A DNA stretch of 64,000 nt. It comes from Coxiellaceae bacterium. GTDB lineage: Bacteria > Pseudomonadota > Gammaproteobacteria > Coxiellales > Coxiellaceae. How positions within the stretch are numbered: the first letter of the stretch is position 1; the number at the start of each line of letters is the position of its first letter. The notes under the pieces were generated by a model. The model had not been told where the DNA came from. It worked only from the letters and a program-made list of their open reading frames with translations, and did not search any database. The stretch spans positions 145,191 through 209,190 of the forward strand of contig JARGNX010000004.1 in the NCBI GenBank assembly GCA_029210045.1, in the 5' to 3' direction. Position numbers and translations under genes: made by a program. This document shows positions 46,452 to 56,548 of this stretch, piece after piece.

Positions 46452-47636
46452 ATGAATTTACATGAATATCAAGCCAAGCAACTATTGCGCCAGTTTGGTG
46501 TGGTTGTACCAGATAGCGAAGTAGTAAGTAATGCTGATGAAGCAGTTGCTGCAGCTAATAAATTAGGCGGTGATCGCTGGGTAGTTAAAGCGCAAGTGCA
46601 TGCTGGTGGTCGCGGTAAAGCGGGTGGCGTGCGATTAGTGGCTGATAAGGATGAGTTGGCGCAAGCGGTTAAGAGTATGATTGGCACGCGTTTGGTGACA
46701 TTCCAAACTGATGAGCATGGTCAGCCGATTCATAAAGTGTTGGTTGAAGAGCCTTCAAATATTGCGCGTGAATTATATTTAGGTGCGGTGATTGATCGTG
46801 CCTCACAGCGCATTGTCTTTATGGCATCGACAGAGGGCGGTGTTGAGATTGAAGAAGTTGCTGATAAAACACCTGAAAAAATTCTAAAAGTAACGATCGA
46901 TCCTATGGTAGGTATGCAGCCGTTCCAATGCCGCGAATTATTCTTCAAGCTAGGCATGGATAAGAGCTTATTAAAGCAATTCACCAAAATGCTGTTGGGT
47001 TTGTATGATATGTTCGTTAGTAGTGATTGCAGCTTGCTTGAGATCAACCCTTTGGTGATTACTGAAGAAGGTAACTTGATTTGTTTAGACGCTAAAATTG
47101 GTATCGATGAAAATGCACTGTATCGTCAGCCTGATTTGCGCGCGATGCGTGATACATCACAAGAAGATGAGCGTGAAACTCGTGCGAAGCAATGGGAGTT
47201 GAATTACGTTTCATTGGAAGGTGATATCGGTTGTATGGTGAATGGTGCTGGTTTGGCCATGGCTACAATGGATTTAATTAAATTAAATGGTGGTAACCCT
47301 GCTAACTTTTTAGATGTTGGTGGTGGAGCAACTAAAGAACGTGTGACAGAAGCGTTTAAAATTATTACCTCAGATCAGAACGTAAAAGGTATTTTAGTGA
47401 ATATCTTCGGTGGCATCGTGCGTTGCGATTTAATTGCCGATGGTATTATTGCTGCGGTCGCTGATGTTGGTGTTAATGTTCCTGTGGTTGTGCGTTTAGA
47501 AGGTAACAATGCTGATCTAGGTGCTAAATTATTAGCAGACAGTGGTTTAAATATCATTCCTGCGGCCGGCTTTGCTGAAGCGGCGCAAGAGATTGTAAAT
47601 CAGGTGAATGACAATAAGAAAGCAGAGGTGGCATAA
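46452..47636 (+). CDS. sucC: Succinyl-CoA synthetase beta subunit SucC
   Basis: This 394-residue ATP-grasp subunit makes ATP or GTP from succinyl-CoA with SucD. It starts [17 protein letters not shown], the family N-terminus, with GGAGAGAAGG ahead. Signatures are [29 protein letters not shown] and [22 protein letters not shown] longer frame upstream exists but is not conserved. The stop overlaps the sucD start (TAATG). Confidence 0.98.
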   Translation: MNLHEYQAKQLLRQFGVVVPDSEVVSNADEAVAAANKLGGDRWVVKAQVHAGGRGKAGGVRLVADKDELAQAVKSMIGTRLVTFQTDEHGQPIHKVLVEEPSNIARELYLGAVIDRASQRIVFMASTEGGVEIEEVADKTPEKILKVTIDPMVGMQPFQCRELFFKLGMDKSLLKQFTKMLLGLYDMFVSSDCSLLEINPLVITEEGNLICLDAKIGIDENALYRQPDLRAMRDTSQEDERETRAKQWELNYVSLEGDIGCMVNGAGLAMATMDLIKLNGGNPANFLDVGGGATKERVTEAFKIITSDQNVKGILVNIFGGIVRCDLIADGIIAAVADVGVNVPVVVRLEGNNADLGAKLLADSGLNIIPAAGFAEAAQEIVNQVNDNKKAEVA

Positions 47637-48505
47637 TGAGTATTTTAATTAACAAAGAAACTAAAGTAATTACTCAGGGTTTCACTGGTAAAAATGGTAC
47701 CTTCCATACGGAGCAAGGCATTGCTTATGGCACGCAATTTGTTGGTGGTGTAACACCAGGTAAGGGCGGCGAAAAGCATTTAGATTTGCCGGTATTTGAT
47801 AGCGTGTGTGAAGCAGTTGAGCAAACTGGTGCTGACACATCAATGATTATGGTGCCTGCACCATTTTGTAAAGACTCAATCATTGAAGCAATTGATGCGG
47901 GTGTTAAGCTAATTATTACCATTACTGAAGGTATTCCAGAGTTGGATATGCTGCAGGTTAAAGCTTACATGGAAAATAAAGATGTACGCATGATTGGCCC
48001 TAACTGTCCGGGCGTTATAACACCAGGTGAATGTAAGATTGGTATTATGCCGGGTAGTATTCATCAACCGGGTCGTGTTGGTATTGTGTCGCGCTCAGGT
48101 ACATTGACTTATGAAGCGGTTGCGCAGACTACAGCGCTTGGTTTTGGTCAAAGCACTTGTGTTGGTATTGGTGGTGATCCTATTCCGGGCACTAACTTTA
48201 TCGATGTATTGGCGATGTTCCAAGAAGATCCGCAAACTGAAGCGATTGTAATGGTTGGTGAGATTGGTGGTTCTGCTGAAGAAGAAGCAGCAGAGTTTAT
48301 TCACGCTAATGTAACCAAGCCTGTTGTATCTTACATTGCTGGTGTGACTGCACCAAAAGGTAAGCGCATGGGCCATGCTGGTGCGATTATTGCTGGTGGT
48401 AAAGGTACGGCAGCTGATAAGTTTGCTGCACTTGAAGCCGCTGGTGTGCATACTGTGCAATCACCTGCTGAGATAGGTAAAGGCATTGCTGAAGTATTGA
48501 AATAA
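47636..48505 (+). CDS. sucD: Succinyl-CoA synthetase alpha subunit SucD
   Basis: This 289-residue subunit carries the phosphorylated His. The CoA-binding fold starts [19 protein letters not shown] and [32 protein letters not shown] and [15 protein letters not shown] follow. The active His is in [14 protein letters not shown]. It is the last gene of the sdh-suc block and is followed by a REP hairpin. Confidence 0.98.
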   Translation: MSILINKETKVITQGFTGKNGTFHTEQGIAYGTQFVGGVTPGKGGEKHLDLPVFDSVCEAVEQTGADTSMIMVPAPFCKDSIIEAIDAGVKLIITITEGIPELDMLQVKAYMENKDVRMIGPNCPGVITPGECKIGIMPGSIHQPGRVGIVSRSGTLTYEAVAQTTALGFGQSTCVGIGGDPIPGTNFIDVLAMFQEDPQTEAIVMVGEIGGSAEEEAAEFIHANVTKPVVSYIAGVTAPKGKRMGHAGAIIAGGKGTAADKFAALEAAGVHTVQSPAEIGKGIAEVLK

Positions 48506-48520
48506 ACTTTTAATGCGGTA

Positions 48521-48548
48521 GTCATCCCGGGCTCCGACCCGGGATCCA
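48521..48548. repeat. REP-like hairpin after sucD
   Basis: ATCCCGGG (48524-48531) and CCCGGGAT (48538-48545) form an 8-bp perfect stem around CTCCGA, 15 bp after the sucD stop. It could stabilise the 3' end of the long sdh-suc transcript. It shares GTCATCCCGG and GGGATCCA with the other family members. Confidence 0.8.
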
Positions 48549-48632
48549 TTTCTAATATAAATCTGTACACATCAATTTCATAAATGTCATGAAAAAAATA
48601 TCAACAACTTGATTGTTTTATCTTCATCAATA

Positions 48633-48701
48633 TTAAAATAAGCTTAAAAAAAATGTGCAAGCTTGTGATATTTTGTGATAAAACGCAAATCATGCTAGTA
48701 T
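48633..48701 (+). promoter_or_regulatory. Promoter region of the coiled-coil orphan, with possible PmrA-like box
   Basis: Two TTAA half-sites start 11 bp apart (48633 and 48644, context ATTAAAATAAGCTTAAAA). The spacing is that of the PmrA box of Legionella and Coxiella (TTAAT-x6-TTAAT). A TATTTT (48669-48674) lies 25 bp after the second half-site. Alternatively a sigma-70 promoter TTGTGA-17 bp-TAGTAT (48673-48701) is present. AT-richness here makes chance matches likely. Confidence 0.4.
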
Positions 48702-48803
48702 TTAAGTGTATTTCTTTCATAGAAAACTAATAAGTATTTCGAGTGAAGATGGTGGGATAAAGGAGACATCCGTTGAGTTGTTAATGCAACGAAAGGGGTG
48801 TAT

Positions 48804-51083
48804 ATGCGTAGCAGTAGTGGGCTACTGATTAATTTTACTAATGAATTCAGAGAAAAAAAAGCAGACAGTACTACTGTTAATGCCGCTACGCCTGACGCCT
48901 TCAATAGTTCTACCAACAGTTTACTGTCTTCTTCTAAGGGTGAACGCCCATGTTCAGAAACATTTACGGCACGATGCGAGTCTGCCCAGACACCATTTAA
49001 CGACCCTCATTTCTTAAATTCTCGAGCTGAACAGTGCGCGGCTTATCATCAACATAATAGGGAAGATTCATGGATACAAGCCGCTGAAGACTACACGTAT
49101 CGAATGTATTTAGATGCGAAGGCTAAAAGAGCTCAGCGGCGTAAAACGGATGAGCGTGCTTTGAAGGCTTTGCGTGAAGAGATTAAGGATCTAGAAGAAA
49201 AAACCTCAGTCGAGATTAAGCAGCTAGCAGAGTTTAATAGTGACATTAATGATAAAAAGCAACATGCACTTGACTTGCAGCTACGTGTTATTGATGGTCA
49301 ATATGTCGAACTGGTTTTAGAGGCTCAAGAGAAAAAAGATCACCTAACAAAAGAGCAGCGACAGCTCTTGCTTGAGTTAATGAATAAAAAAATAAATCAG
49401 CTGAAATGTCTGTTGCTTGATGTTTCAAATCGAAATTATAAAGATAAGATTGAACAACTTATTTTAAAGTTTGATCAATGGAGTAAGTCAAGTTTATTTG
49501 GTGTATCTACGCCCGGGTTGTGTCCTTTGCCTGAAGCCTCGTTAGCTGAAAAAAATTATTTTGATTCTTATTTGTTTACAGGCAAGAGAAGTAAGATCAA
49601 GCCGTGGGCTAATGGTTTTATTGTGTTTAATGTTTTTCGATTAGCCTTTGTTCGAGGATTGCAGGAAATCAATAGCTGCTCAAAGCTTCTGCCTCCAGGC
49701 ATGAAGGCGGCACTACCCTATATTGGTTGGACTGTTGGTTTGATTGGTTGTGGTATCTATGGGTTTCGATTGTCTCGTAATTTATATTGTGGTTCTCGAA
49801 ATTTATATAAAACGGGTTCAGCAGATTATTTTTGGCGGCATAAGCACGAGCTATTTAATGATGTTTGCTGGGTTACGGCGGGAATATTATGTTTTGGTAT
49901 GTCGACTCATTTGTATTTGCAAGCGGCTACATTGGTTTTAGGGCCTGGGGGTATCCTGTTAACAGCAGCACTCTATGGTTTGGATGTTATCAATGCCAGT
50001 TGGAGCTACTACAGTAGTATAAAACAAATAGACACAACTACGAATACACTGCAAGAAGAACTAATAGAATATCGAAAAAAAAGACATGAGCTGTATTGTG
50101 CAATTGTGGATGATTTATCTTTGGGAGCCGTGCTGAAAAACATAGCAAAAGGTTTAGGGAAGACCAATCTTGAAGTGGTTAGCGAATGGATTAATGATAA
50201 GGAAGTAATGGCTGTTTTGTTTGACAGAATTGCTACGAATAATTTGACATTAACAGAAGAGCAAAAAGAGTTAATTTTCTCTTACTGCTATTTTAGACAC
50301 CAAGTCATTTATAAAAAATCACGCTTGGATAGATTGCCTGCTAGAAAAGAATTTTTGCATGTGCAAGGAAAGGTTCGTGTAGCTGCCGCAGTTGGTTACT
50401 TGGCTACTATTGCTGTTATTGCTGTTGCCTTAACGGTATTCAGTGGCCCTGTTGTTCCTCTTTTGGTTGCTTCATCGGTTATGCTGATTGTTTGCGCCGT
50501 TGAATTTTATATGAAGCGTGTATATTTACCGCGTAAAGAAATTGAATTGGCCTATAATCCAGCGGACTTATTGCACGATAAATTATTGGGTCATGTGACG
50601 TATCAATTGAAGCGATTAAAAGATAATAAGCGCAGTGGTACTACTTTTGATAGGCGTAGAGCCGCAGAAAAAATTAGAGAATATGAAAATGCACGTGAAG
50701 AGCTGGCTGTGTGGCAAATTGAGGAAAAGCGCCCTTATGATAAGTTAGCTGGATTAATTGAGCAGGTTATTAAAGCTAGCATGAAAAATCGTAAAACAAC
50801 GGGAGAGCCTAGCAGCGCAAAACATTTACGCCAATTGCTGGCGCCATTTTCTAAGGTGGAATGGAAATCAGAATGGAAGGGTGTTTCGAATGTGGATGTG
50901 AATACTTGCACGCGAAGTTGTATTGAAGCCATGAAGCCCTTACAGTTGAGCTGGAAAAAACGTTCCCTGCAATTAAATGGTTCTCTATTTAGTTACGGAC
51001 CTGATGAAGTAAAAACCGTAAATCACGTACATTCAAGCGAGATACTGACGGCTCGATTCCATCCAACGGCTATGGCTCATTAG
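48804..51083 (+). CDS. Large orphan coiled-coil and membrane protein
   Basis: This 759-residue protein has no recognised family. Residues about 100-215 are strongly charged and heptad-like, suggesting coiled coil. Hydrophobic segments follow near 295-320 (YIGWTVGLIGCGIYGF), 350-390 and 535-575 (VGYLATIAVIAVALTVFSGP), giving perhaps four to six membrane helices. The C-terminus is soluble and Lys/Arg-rich. There is no N-terminal signal peptide. ATG 48804 has AAGGGG 6-11 bases ahead. The layout fits effectors that insert in host membranes, but that is inference. It ends at a terminator hairpin. Confidence 0.65.
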   Translation: MRSSSGLLINFTNEFREKKADSTTVNAATPDAFNSSTNSLLSSSKGERPCSETFTARCESAQTPFNDPHFLNSRAEQCAAYHQHNREDSWIQAAEDYTYRMYLDAKAKRAQRRKTDERALKALREEIKDLEEKTSVEIKQLAEFNSDINDKKQHALDLQLRVIDGQYVELVLEAQEKKDHLTKEQRQLLLELMNKKINQLKCLLLDVSNRNYKDKIEQLILKFDQWSKSSLFGVSTPGLCPLPEASLAEKNYFDSYLFTGKRSKIKPWANGFIVFNVFRLAFVRGLQEINSCSKLLPPGMKAALPYIGWTVGLIGCGIYGFRLSRNLYCGSRNLYKTGSADYFWRHKHELFNDVCWVTAGILCFGMSTHLYLQAATLVLGPGGILLTAALYGLDVINASWSYYSSIKQIDTTTNTLQEELIEYRKKRHELYCAIVDDLSLGAVLKNIAKGLGKTNLEVVSEWINDKEVMAVLFDRIATNNLTLTEEQKELIFSYCYFRHQVIYKKSRLDRLPARKEFLHVQGKVRVAAAVGYLATIAVIAVALTVFSGPVVPLLVASSVMLIVCAVEFYMKRVYLPRKEIELAYNPADLLHDKLLGHVTYQLKRLKDNKRSGTTFDRRRAAEKIREYENAREELAVWQIEEKRPYDKLAGLIEQVIKASMKNRKTTGEPSSAKHLRQLLAPFSKVEWKSEWKGVSNVDVNTCTRSCIEAMKPLQLSWKKRSLQLNGSLFSYGPDEVKTVNHVHSSEILTARFHPTAMAH

Positions 51084-51091
51084 CCATTTTT
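51072..51091 (+). terminator. Short intrinsic terminator overlapping the stop codon
   Basis: ATGGCT-CATT-AGCCAT gives a 6-bp stem, followed by five T. The TAG stop of the orphan gene lies in the loop and second arm. It is short, so efficiency may be modest. Confidence 0.6.
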
Positions 51092-51102
51092 GTATTGCGC
51101 TC

Positions 51103-51131
51103 TATTCACATCTTACGCCATAGTCTATAAT
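51103..51131 (+). promoter_or_regulatory. Promoter of the hexuronate cluster
   Basis: A perfect TATAAT (51126-51131) lies about 30 bases before the porter ATG at 51164. The -35 at 17 bp is ATTCAC, a poor match, so an activator may be needed. Confidence 0.5.
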
Positions 51132-51163
51132 GCACGCCACAAATAATAGGCAAGGATAAACGG

Positions 51164-52543
51164 ATGTCATTGACGCGCACTCAAAACCAATCATTCATAT
51201 ATTTTATAACGATTGTTGCAGCGCTTTCTGGTCTCTTATTTGGCATGGACACGGGCGTTATTGCTGGTGCATTGCCCGGCATTGTAAAGGAGTTTCATTT
51301 AACCCTGAGCCAAAAAGGTTTCGTGGTGAGTTCATTATCAATAGGGGCTGTCATTGGTGTAATTATATGCCAACCGATTTCGCGCCTTTGGGGGCGGCGT
51401 GTTGGACTGTTGCTTAGTGCGATTATATTCACGGGCGCAAGCATTTGCCTCTTATTTGTCCCATCGGCTCCGTTATTGATTGCGATTCGTTTTGTATTAG
51501 GGCTCGCGATTGGTATTGCAACGTTTTCAACGCCACTGTATTTGGCAGAGATCTCACCTCCTCGTGTTCGCGGCGGCATGATTTCAACTTATCAGCTGAT
51601 GGTTGCGGCTGGTTTTTTACTCGCCTATATCAGTGATGCGTTGCTTAGCACGTCAGGCAACTGGCACTTAATGCTTGGTATTGTCGTTATTCCAGCATCA
51701 CTGATGTTGTGTTTTGTATTATTTTTACCCCGCAGCCCGCGCTGGCTTGTGTTAAACAAACATGAGGGTGAAGCGCGCCAGGTGCTGTCACGCACCATGA
51801 CGCGTAGCGAAGCTGAAAAAACCATACAAGATATTAAAGACAGTGTGTCCAATAAGACTTCTTTCTTTAAGTTATTAACAGATAGGCGTTTTCTCGCTGT
51901 TGTATTCTTAGGTCTTGGTATGCAGTTTTTCCAGCAGGGTACTGGTGACAATGCGGTTAACTATTATGTACCGACAATTTTTAAACTAGCTGGCTTTGCC
52001 ACACTCAAACAGCAAATGATTTGCGCGGTTTTCTTTGGCTTTGTGCATACGTTTATGACACTCGTAGCGATTAAATACGTCGACCGCTTTGGTCGCCGCC
52101 CTATCCTGATGACGGGGCTTGCGATTATGGCGTTTGGCATGTTGATGCTAGCCGCCATCGTATATGCGGGGCCTTCAAATGACTTCTTACGCTATAGTGG
52201 TGTGCTATCAACATTTATTTATACCGCTGGCTACTCGATCAGTGTTGGGCCGGTCGTTTGGGTTATTTGTTCCGAAATTTTCCCGCTGCGCGTACGCGAT
52301 TTTGGTGTCATGATCACCACCATGGGGAATTGGATATTTAATGCCTTGGTTTCACAAAGCTTCCCAACACTCCTGCATCGCTTAACCGGCCCGGGTGTAT
52401 TCATTGTATTTGTCGTTATGTCATTACTTGGTATTCTGTTTGTTAAATGGTTTACACCTGAAACCAAGGGTGTATCACTTGAGCATATTGAGAATAATCT
52501 CGATAATGGCGAACGATTACGTCACATAGGGCTTGCTGTCTAA
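51164..52543 (+). CDS. Sugar porter (MFS), probable sugar-acid or sugar:H+ symporter
   Basis: This 459-residue protein has 12 membrane segments and the sugar-porter signatures: LFGMDTGVIAGALPGI, RLWGRRVGLLLSA, PLYLAEISPPRVRGGM, PRSPRWLVLNKHEGEA, RFGRRPILMTG and PETKGVSLEHIE. Relatives such as GalP, AraE and XylE bring in sugars with protons. The next genes belong to hexuronate breakdown, so glucuronate or galacturonate, or a linked sugar, is a likely cargo. It starts an apparent operon with the UxuB-like gene 14 bp downstream. Confidence 0.92.
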   Translation: MSLTRTQNQSFIYFITIVAALSGLLFGMDTGVIAGALPGIVKEFHLTLSQKGFVVSSLSIGAVIGVIICQPISRLWGRRVGLLLSAIIFTGASICLLFVPSAPLLIAIRFVLGLAIGIATFSTPLYLAEISPPRVRGGMISTYQLMVAAGFLLAYISDALLSTSGNWHLMLGIVVIPASLMLCFVLFLPRSPRWLVLNKHEGEARQVLSRTMTRSEAEKTIQDIKDSVSNKTSFFKLLTDRRFLAVVFLGLGMQFFQQGTGDNAVNYYVPTIFKLAGFATLKQQMICAVFFGFVHTFMTLVAIKYVDRFGRRPILMTGLAIMAFGMLMLAAIVYAGPSNDFLRYSGVLSTFIYTAGYSISVGPVVWVICSEIFPLRVRDFGVMITTMGNWIFNALVSQSFPTLLHRLTGPGVFIVFVVMSLLGILFVKWFTPETKGVSLEHIENNLDNGERLRHIGLAV

Positions 52544-52557
52544 AAGGGTTATACATT

Positions 52558-53670
52558 ATGTCAAAACAAACAAATATTATTGCTCACCTAGGCATTGGTA
52601 ATTTTCTCCGTGCTCATCAAGCTGTTTATACGCAACAAGCTAATGCACAAAGTGATAGTCATTGGGAAATCCACGGTGTCAGTTTACGCCAGCCCCATGT
52701 GCGCGATATATTACGACCACAAAACTATCGTTATACCGTGTTGGAAAAATCCCCAGCGGGTACACATCAACATGTGGTTTCAGTAATTAAAGATATCTTA
52801 GTGGAACCCGAAGCATCGGATGCTGTGCTTGATTTATTGGCTAACCCAGATTGTAAAATAGTTACACTCACTATCACCGAAAAAGGCTATCATACCAATG
52901 CGAATGGCGCTGTTGATTATCTGGTGCGTGCACTGAAAAAGCGTTTGCAGGAAAATATAAAGCCATTCACGGTAATTTCATGCGATAACGTAAATCATAA
53001 TGGCGTGTACTTAAAATCCTTGTGCGTAGAGCTAGCTAAGTCACAAGACGCAGCACTGGCTGACTGGATAGATAATCAAGTGGGTTTTCCTAATACCATG
53101 GTCGATCGCATTGTACCTGCCACTAGTGAAGAAGACATAGCGTTCGTTGCCAAACAAAGCGCATTTATTGATAATGCCGTTGTGCCATGTGAGCCGTTTA
53201 AGCAGTGGGTTATCGAAGATCATTTTTGTAATGAGCGCCCAAGGTGGGAGCTTGCTGGTGCGCAATTCGTTGATGATGTTACACCTTATGAAACATTGAA
53301 GTTGCGTTTGCTTAATGCTAGTCATTCAGCGCTCGCTTATCTTGGTGTTGCGGCAGGTTTTGAAACGATAGCTGAAGCGGTTAAAGATCCACAACTTGAA
53401 AAATTTATCTTTGATATGATGACTGATGAAATTATTCCAGGCCTTGAAATACCTGAAAAATTTGATGTGTATGCTTATCGCGACAGTATCATTGAGCGTT
53501 TTAAAAATCCTAGCCTTAAACATAAAACTACACAAGTGGCTATGGATGGTGATAAAAAAATTCCTTTGCGCATTTTACCCAGCATTGAGGCAGCACGTTT
53601 GAGGGGGCTGCCCCATGATAAGCTTCAAAAGGTTGTGGCGGCGTACCATGACTATATAGTTCATGCGTGA
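52558..53670 (+). CDS. UxuB-like fructuronate reductase, short C-terminus
   Basis: This 370-residue protein belongs to the mannitol dehydrogenase/fructuronate reductase family. It has HLGIGNFLRAHQAVYTQQA (NAD-binding), LTITEKGYHTN, ISCDNVNHNGV, MVDRIVPATS, FKQWVIEDHF, and the catalytic Lys region LKLRLLNASHSALAYLG. The family usually has about 450-490 residues. Here the protein stops soon after KKIPLRILPSIEA, so about 80 C-terminal residues are missing, and 13 bp later the next gene ends on the other strand. It may be a working short form or a product of a 3' deletion. Confidence 0.85.
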   Translation: MSKQTNIIAHLGIGNFLRAHQAVYTQQANAQSDSHWEIHGVSLRQPHVRDILRPQNYRYTVLEKSPAGTHQHVVSVIKDILVEPEASDAVLDLLANPDCKIVTLTITEKGYHTNANGAVDYLVRALKKRLQENIKPFTVISCDNVNHNGVYLKSLCVELAKSQDAALADWIDNQVGFPNTMVDRIVPATSEEDIAFVAKQSAFIDNAVVPCEPFKQWVIEDHFCNERPRWELAGAQFVDDVTPYETLKLRLLNASHSALAYLGVAAGFETIAEAVKDPQLEKFIFDMMTDEIIPGLEIPEKFDVYAYRDSIIERFKNPSLKHKTTQVAMDGDKKIPLRILPSIEAARLRGLPHDKLQKVVAAYHDYIVHA

Positions 53671-53682
53671 TAGTAACTGCTG

Positions 53683-55086
53683 TTAACAGGTTTTTTCTTT
53701 AAGTCGGTAAGCGGATTTCACGAGGTCAGTGGTTAAGGTGATTGCCAATTCATGTGCTTCATCGAGGCTGATTTGATGCTCTGCTACCAATTCTGCCAAG
53801 ATGCCGCAATCAATGCGGCGCGCCATATCATGTCGAGCTGGAATGGATAAAAATGCGCGTGTGTCATCATTAAAGCCGGCAAGGTTATAAAATCCTGCCG
53901 TTTCAATAATCGACTTTTTATAACGTCGCATGCCTTCAACGCTGTCATAAAACCACCAGGCGGGACCAATGCGTAAGCTGGGGTAATGGCCTGCGAGTGG
54001 TGCTAGTTCGCGTGAATAGGTGGTTTCATCTAAGGTAAATAGAATGAGCGTTAAGCGCGGATCATTGCCGACGCAATCTAGTAATGGTTTTAAGCCATTT
54101 ACGTAATCTGCGGGCATAGGCAAGTCGCCACCCTTGTCGCGACCAAATTGATTAAACAACTCACGATTGTGATTACGATAACAGCCAGCATGTAGTTGCA
54201 TTACGAGGTTATCATCCAGGCTCATTTTTGCCATTTCAGTGAGCATTAAAGCGCGAAATTGCTCTGCTTTTTCCGCATCTCGTTGGTTTGACTTGATGGC
54301 TTGATAGAGGTGCTCGGCTTCTTGTGGGGATAGGTTAGTGGTATTAGCTGTTGGGTGTCCATGATCGGTGGCAGTAGCGCCATGTTGTTTAAACCATTGA
54401 CGTCTTATGCGATGTGCTTGTAAATAGCTGGCAAAGGTGTCGAGCGATTCACCGGTGAGCTGTGCAAAGTGTTGTAGGTTACTGGTGAAGCCTTCGTATT
54501 CGGGGTCAATAACGCAATCAGGGCGGTAAGTAGTTATGATTTTTCCGGTTAATTCGGTATTGGCAATGGCTTGATGGGCGGCTAGGTCGTCCAGTGGTGA
54601 TTCGGTTGTTGCCAATAACTCAATATTGAAGCGTTTAAACAGTGCGCGGGGTTTAAATTCATCGGTGGCTAGCACTTGCATTAAGTGGTCGTAGATCTTG
54701 TCGGCGTTGGTTGCATTGATGGGGAGTGGTACGCCGCAAATGTCATAGAGGCTGTGATCCAGCCAGATGCGTGATGGTGTGCCGCGAAATAAATGATAGT
54801 TCTGGCAGAATTTTAACCATATGGTTCGCTTGTCTGCTGCGGTATTTTGTATTCCCATCTGTTGTAATGCAATCCCTTGGCTATACAGCATGCGCAGTAA
54901 GTAATGATCGGGCTGTATAAATAACGACACGGGGTCTGTGAAATTTTTGTTATCGGCAAACCAGGTTGGGTCGCAGTGACCATGCGGACTGATGATGGGA
55001 AGCTGCTTTATGGATTGATACAGTTCATTTGCAAGGGTGCGCACGGCGGGTTCAGTTGGTAATAGACGTTTTGGATGGAGTAACAC
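53683..55086 (-). CDS. uxaC: Uronate isomerase UxaC
   Basis: This 467-residue enzyme converts glucuronate to fructuronate and galacturonate to tagaturonate. It has the metal-binding ISPHGHCDPTWFADN, the family's KRFNIELLATTESPLDDL, MQLHAGCYRNHNRELF and the Trp/Asp-rich end (RIGPAWWFYDSVEGMRRYK, then FNDDTRAFLSIPARHD). Length matches the E. coli enzyme (470). GTG 55086 is the start, with AGGGA ahead. It is convergent with the UxuB-like gene. Its product feeds that reductase. Confidence 0.96.
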   Translation of the reverse strand: MLLHPKRLLPTEPAVRTLANELYQSIKQLPIISPHGHCDPTWFADNKNFTDPVSLFIQPDHYLLRMLYSQGIALQQMGIQNTAADKRTIWLKFCQNYHLFRGTPSRIWLDHSLYDICGVPLPINATNADKIYDHLMQVLATDEFKPRALFKRFNIELLATTESPLDDLAAHQAIANTELTGKIITTYRPDCVIDPEYEGFTSNLQHFAQLTGESLDTFASYLQAHRIRRQWFKQHGATATDHGHPTANTTNLSPQEAEHLYQAIKSNQRDAEKAEQFRALMLTEMAKMSLDDNLVMQLHAGCYRNHNRELFNQFGRDKGGDLPMPADYVNGLKPLLDCVGNDPRLTLILFTLDETTYSRELAPLAGHYPSLRIGPAWWFYDSVEGMRRYKKSIIETAGFYNLAGFNDDTRAFLSIPARHDMARRIDCGILAELVAEHQISLDEAHELAITLTTDLVKSAYRLKEKTC

Positions 55087-55198
55087 AGTTCCCTGCCTCG
55101 TTATTATAGAGTTGAGCGCAACCTAACAAAGCTGTGTTTTAAAATCAAGCTGCGTATTGAGTCGTCGCTTAATCACTGCATGCTACAGTTATTTTTTA

Positions 55199-55228
55199 TT
55201 GATTTTTCATTAGCTTATAGTGTATAAA
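55199..55228 (+). promoter_or_regulatory. Promoter of the PA3496-like gene
   Basis: TTGATT (55199-55204), an 18-bp spacer and TATAAA (55223-55228) stand about 60 bases before ATG 55289, which has GGAAGGG upstream. Confidence 0.5.
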
Positions 55229-55288
55229 GTGTTTAAGCCTGACAGGAGTTGGGCGGTTTGTTTATTTCTTGATGGGAAGGGATGATTA

Positions 55289-55477
55289 ATGAGCAACACA
55301 GATAAGGATTATCTGAGCCAAATCACAGCCGATGATGAGGAAGTGGTTGAAGTTAGTGATGATGTCGATGAAAAAAAATCGCCTGACAAAGCTAAGGCAC
55401 GACTCGAAACGCGCCGTCGTTTAGAGGATATGCTGGAAGCCAAGCGCTTATATGCCGAGTTAGACGATTACGCATAA
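55289..55477 (+). CDS. Small PA3496-like protein
   Basis: This 62-residue acidic then basic protein ends ARLETRRRLEDMLEAKRLYAELDDY, which fits the PA3496-type family known from many gammaproteobacteria and linked to envelope integrity by annotation only. The N-terminal half is Asp/Glu-rich and probably disordered; the end should form one helix. The LD-carboxypeptidase starts 20 bp downstream and is probably in the same operon. Confidence 0.75.
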   Translation: MSNTDKDYLSQITADDEEVVEVSDDVDEKKSPDKAKARLETRRRLEDMLEAKRLYAELDDYA

Positions 55478-55497
55478 AGCATAAGCGAGAACTACCG

Positions 55498-56421
55498 GTG
55501 GCTACACAACGTAAGACAATTGGTTTGGTTGTTACCGGATCATGCAATGACCCTGAATCCACTGCAGAAGTGATTAATCATATTCAGTCAGTATGGCGTT
55601 GTGACGTGGTGGCTGATCTCGATTTTTTAACCATTCCAAGTTCACCTGAGATACGTGCACAACGTTTATTGGCGGTCATGCAAAATGAGTCTGTTGATTT
55701 TATATGGGTGATGCGTGGTGGTGAAGGTTCCGCTGATATGATTCCGTATTTGCATCAACAGGCGGAGATAATTGCAACGATTACGCCGAAACCTTTTATG
55801 GGTTTAAGTGATGCGACAGCCGTTTTAATTTATTTGCAGCAACAATTTAATTGGCCAACCACCTACGGCATTGGTGCTTTAGTGCTAGCGAGGCAGGATC
55901 AATATGATGCGGCTAGTGTGGAGTTGGTGCGACGCTTCATCCTTGAGGGTGATAGCGATATTGTTTTAGATGATTTGCAGCCGTTAAATAAGTATGCTTT
56001 GGAATCAAAAAAAATAACGGCGCAGTTATGCGTCGGAAATATGAGCTTGATGGCTATTAGTATTGCAGATCTATGGCAATTCGATGCGCGCGATAAAATA
56101 CTGGTTTTAGAAGACTGGAATGAGCGTGGCTATGTTATCGATCGCACATTAAAATATTTTCAACGTATTGGTCAATTGGACGGTGTTAAGGCGCTTATAC
56201 TCGGTGATTTTTTGGCGGCACCTTTTAGCGAAGACCGTGTTGAGCAGGAGCACCAGCAAGCGTATTTAACTAAAGTGCTAAAGCGCTTTGCTGATCGCTG
56301 CGAGTTTCCGGTGCTATCCACGCGCTATGTTGGGCATGGATATCACCAAACTCCGATGCCGATGGGTGATGTCATGGCATTGTCTTGTGGCTTGTCACCG
56401 CAGTTGCATACTGTCACTTAA
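55498..56421 (+). CDS. LD-carboxypeptidase (S66 family)
   Basis: This 307-residue enzyme should remove the terminal D-Ala from muropeptide tetrapeptides in recycling. WVMRGGEGSADMIPYL precedes the nucleophile elbow FMGLSDATAV (Ser). The Glu is in ILVLEDWNERGYVIDR, and the His is in TRYVGHGYHQTPMPMG. All three members of the Ser-Glu-His triad seem present. No signal peptide is seen, as expected for a cytoplasmic recycling enzyme. The start is GTG. Length is normal. Confidence 0.88.
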   Translation: MATQRKTIGLVVTGSCNDPESTAEVINHIQSVWRCDVVADLDFLTIPSSPEIRAQRLLAVMQNESVDFIWVMRGGEGSADMIPYLHQQAEIIATITPKPFMGLSDATAVLIYLQQQFNWPTTYGIGALVLARQDQYDAASVELVRRFILEGDSDIVLDDLQPLNKYALESKKITAQLCVGNMSLMAISIADLWQFDARDKILVLEDWNERGYVIDRTLKYFQRIGQLDGVKALILGDFLAAPFSEDRVEQEHQQAYLTKVLKRFADRCEFPVLSTRYVGHGYHQTPMPMGDVMALSCGLSPQLHTVT

Positions 56422-56548
56422 GTGGTATCAAAACTTTTTATACTCCAACTTTCACATTGAAATAGTTTCGATTACTTTTCATTTTTACTTAATGAGTATC
56501 CTTTATACTAGGTGATTATGATGTGTAAATAATTAAGAGAGTAGAGAT

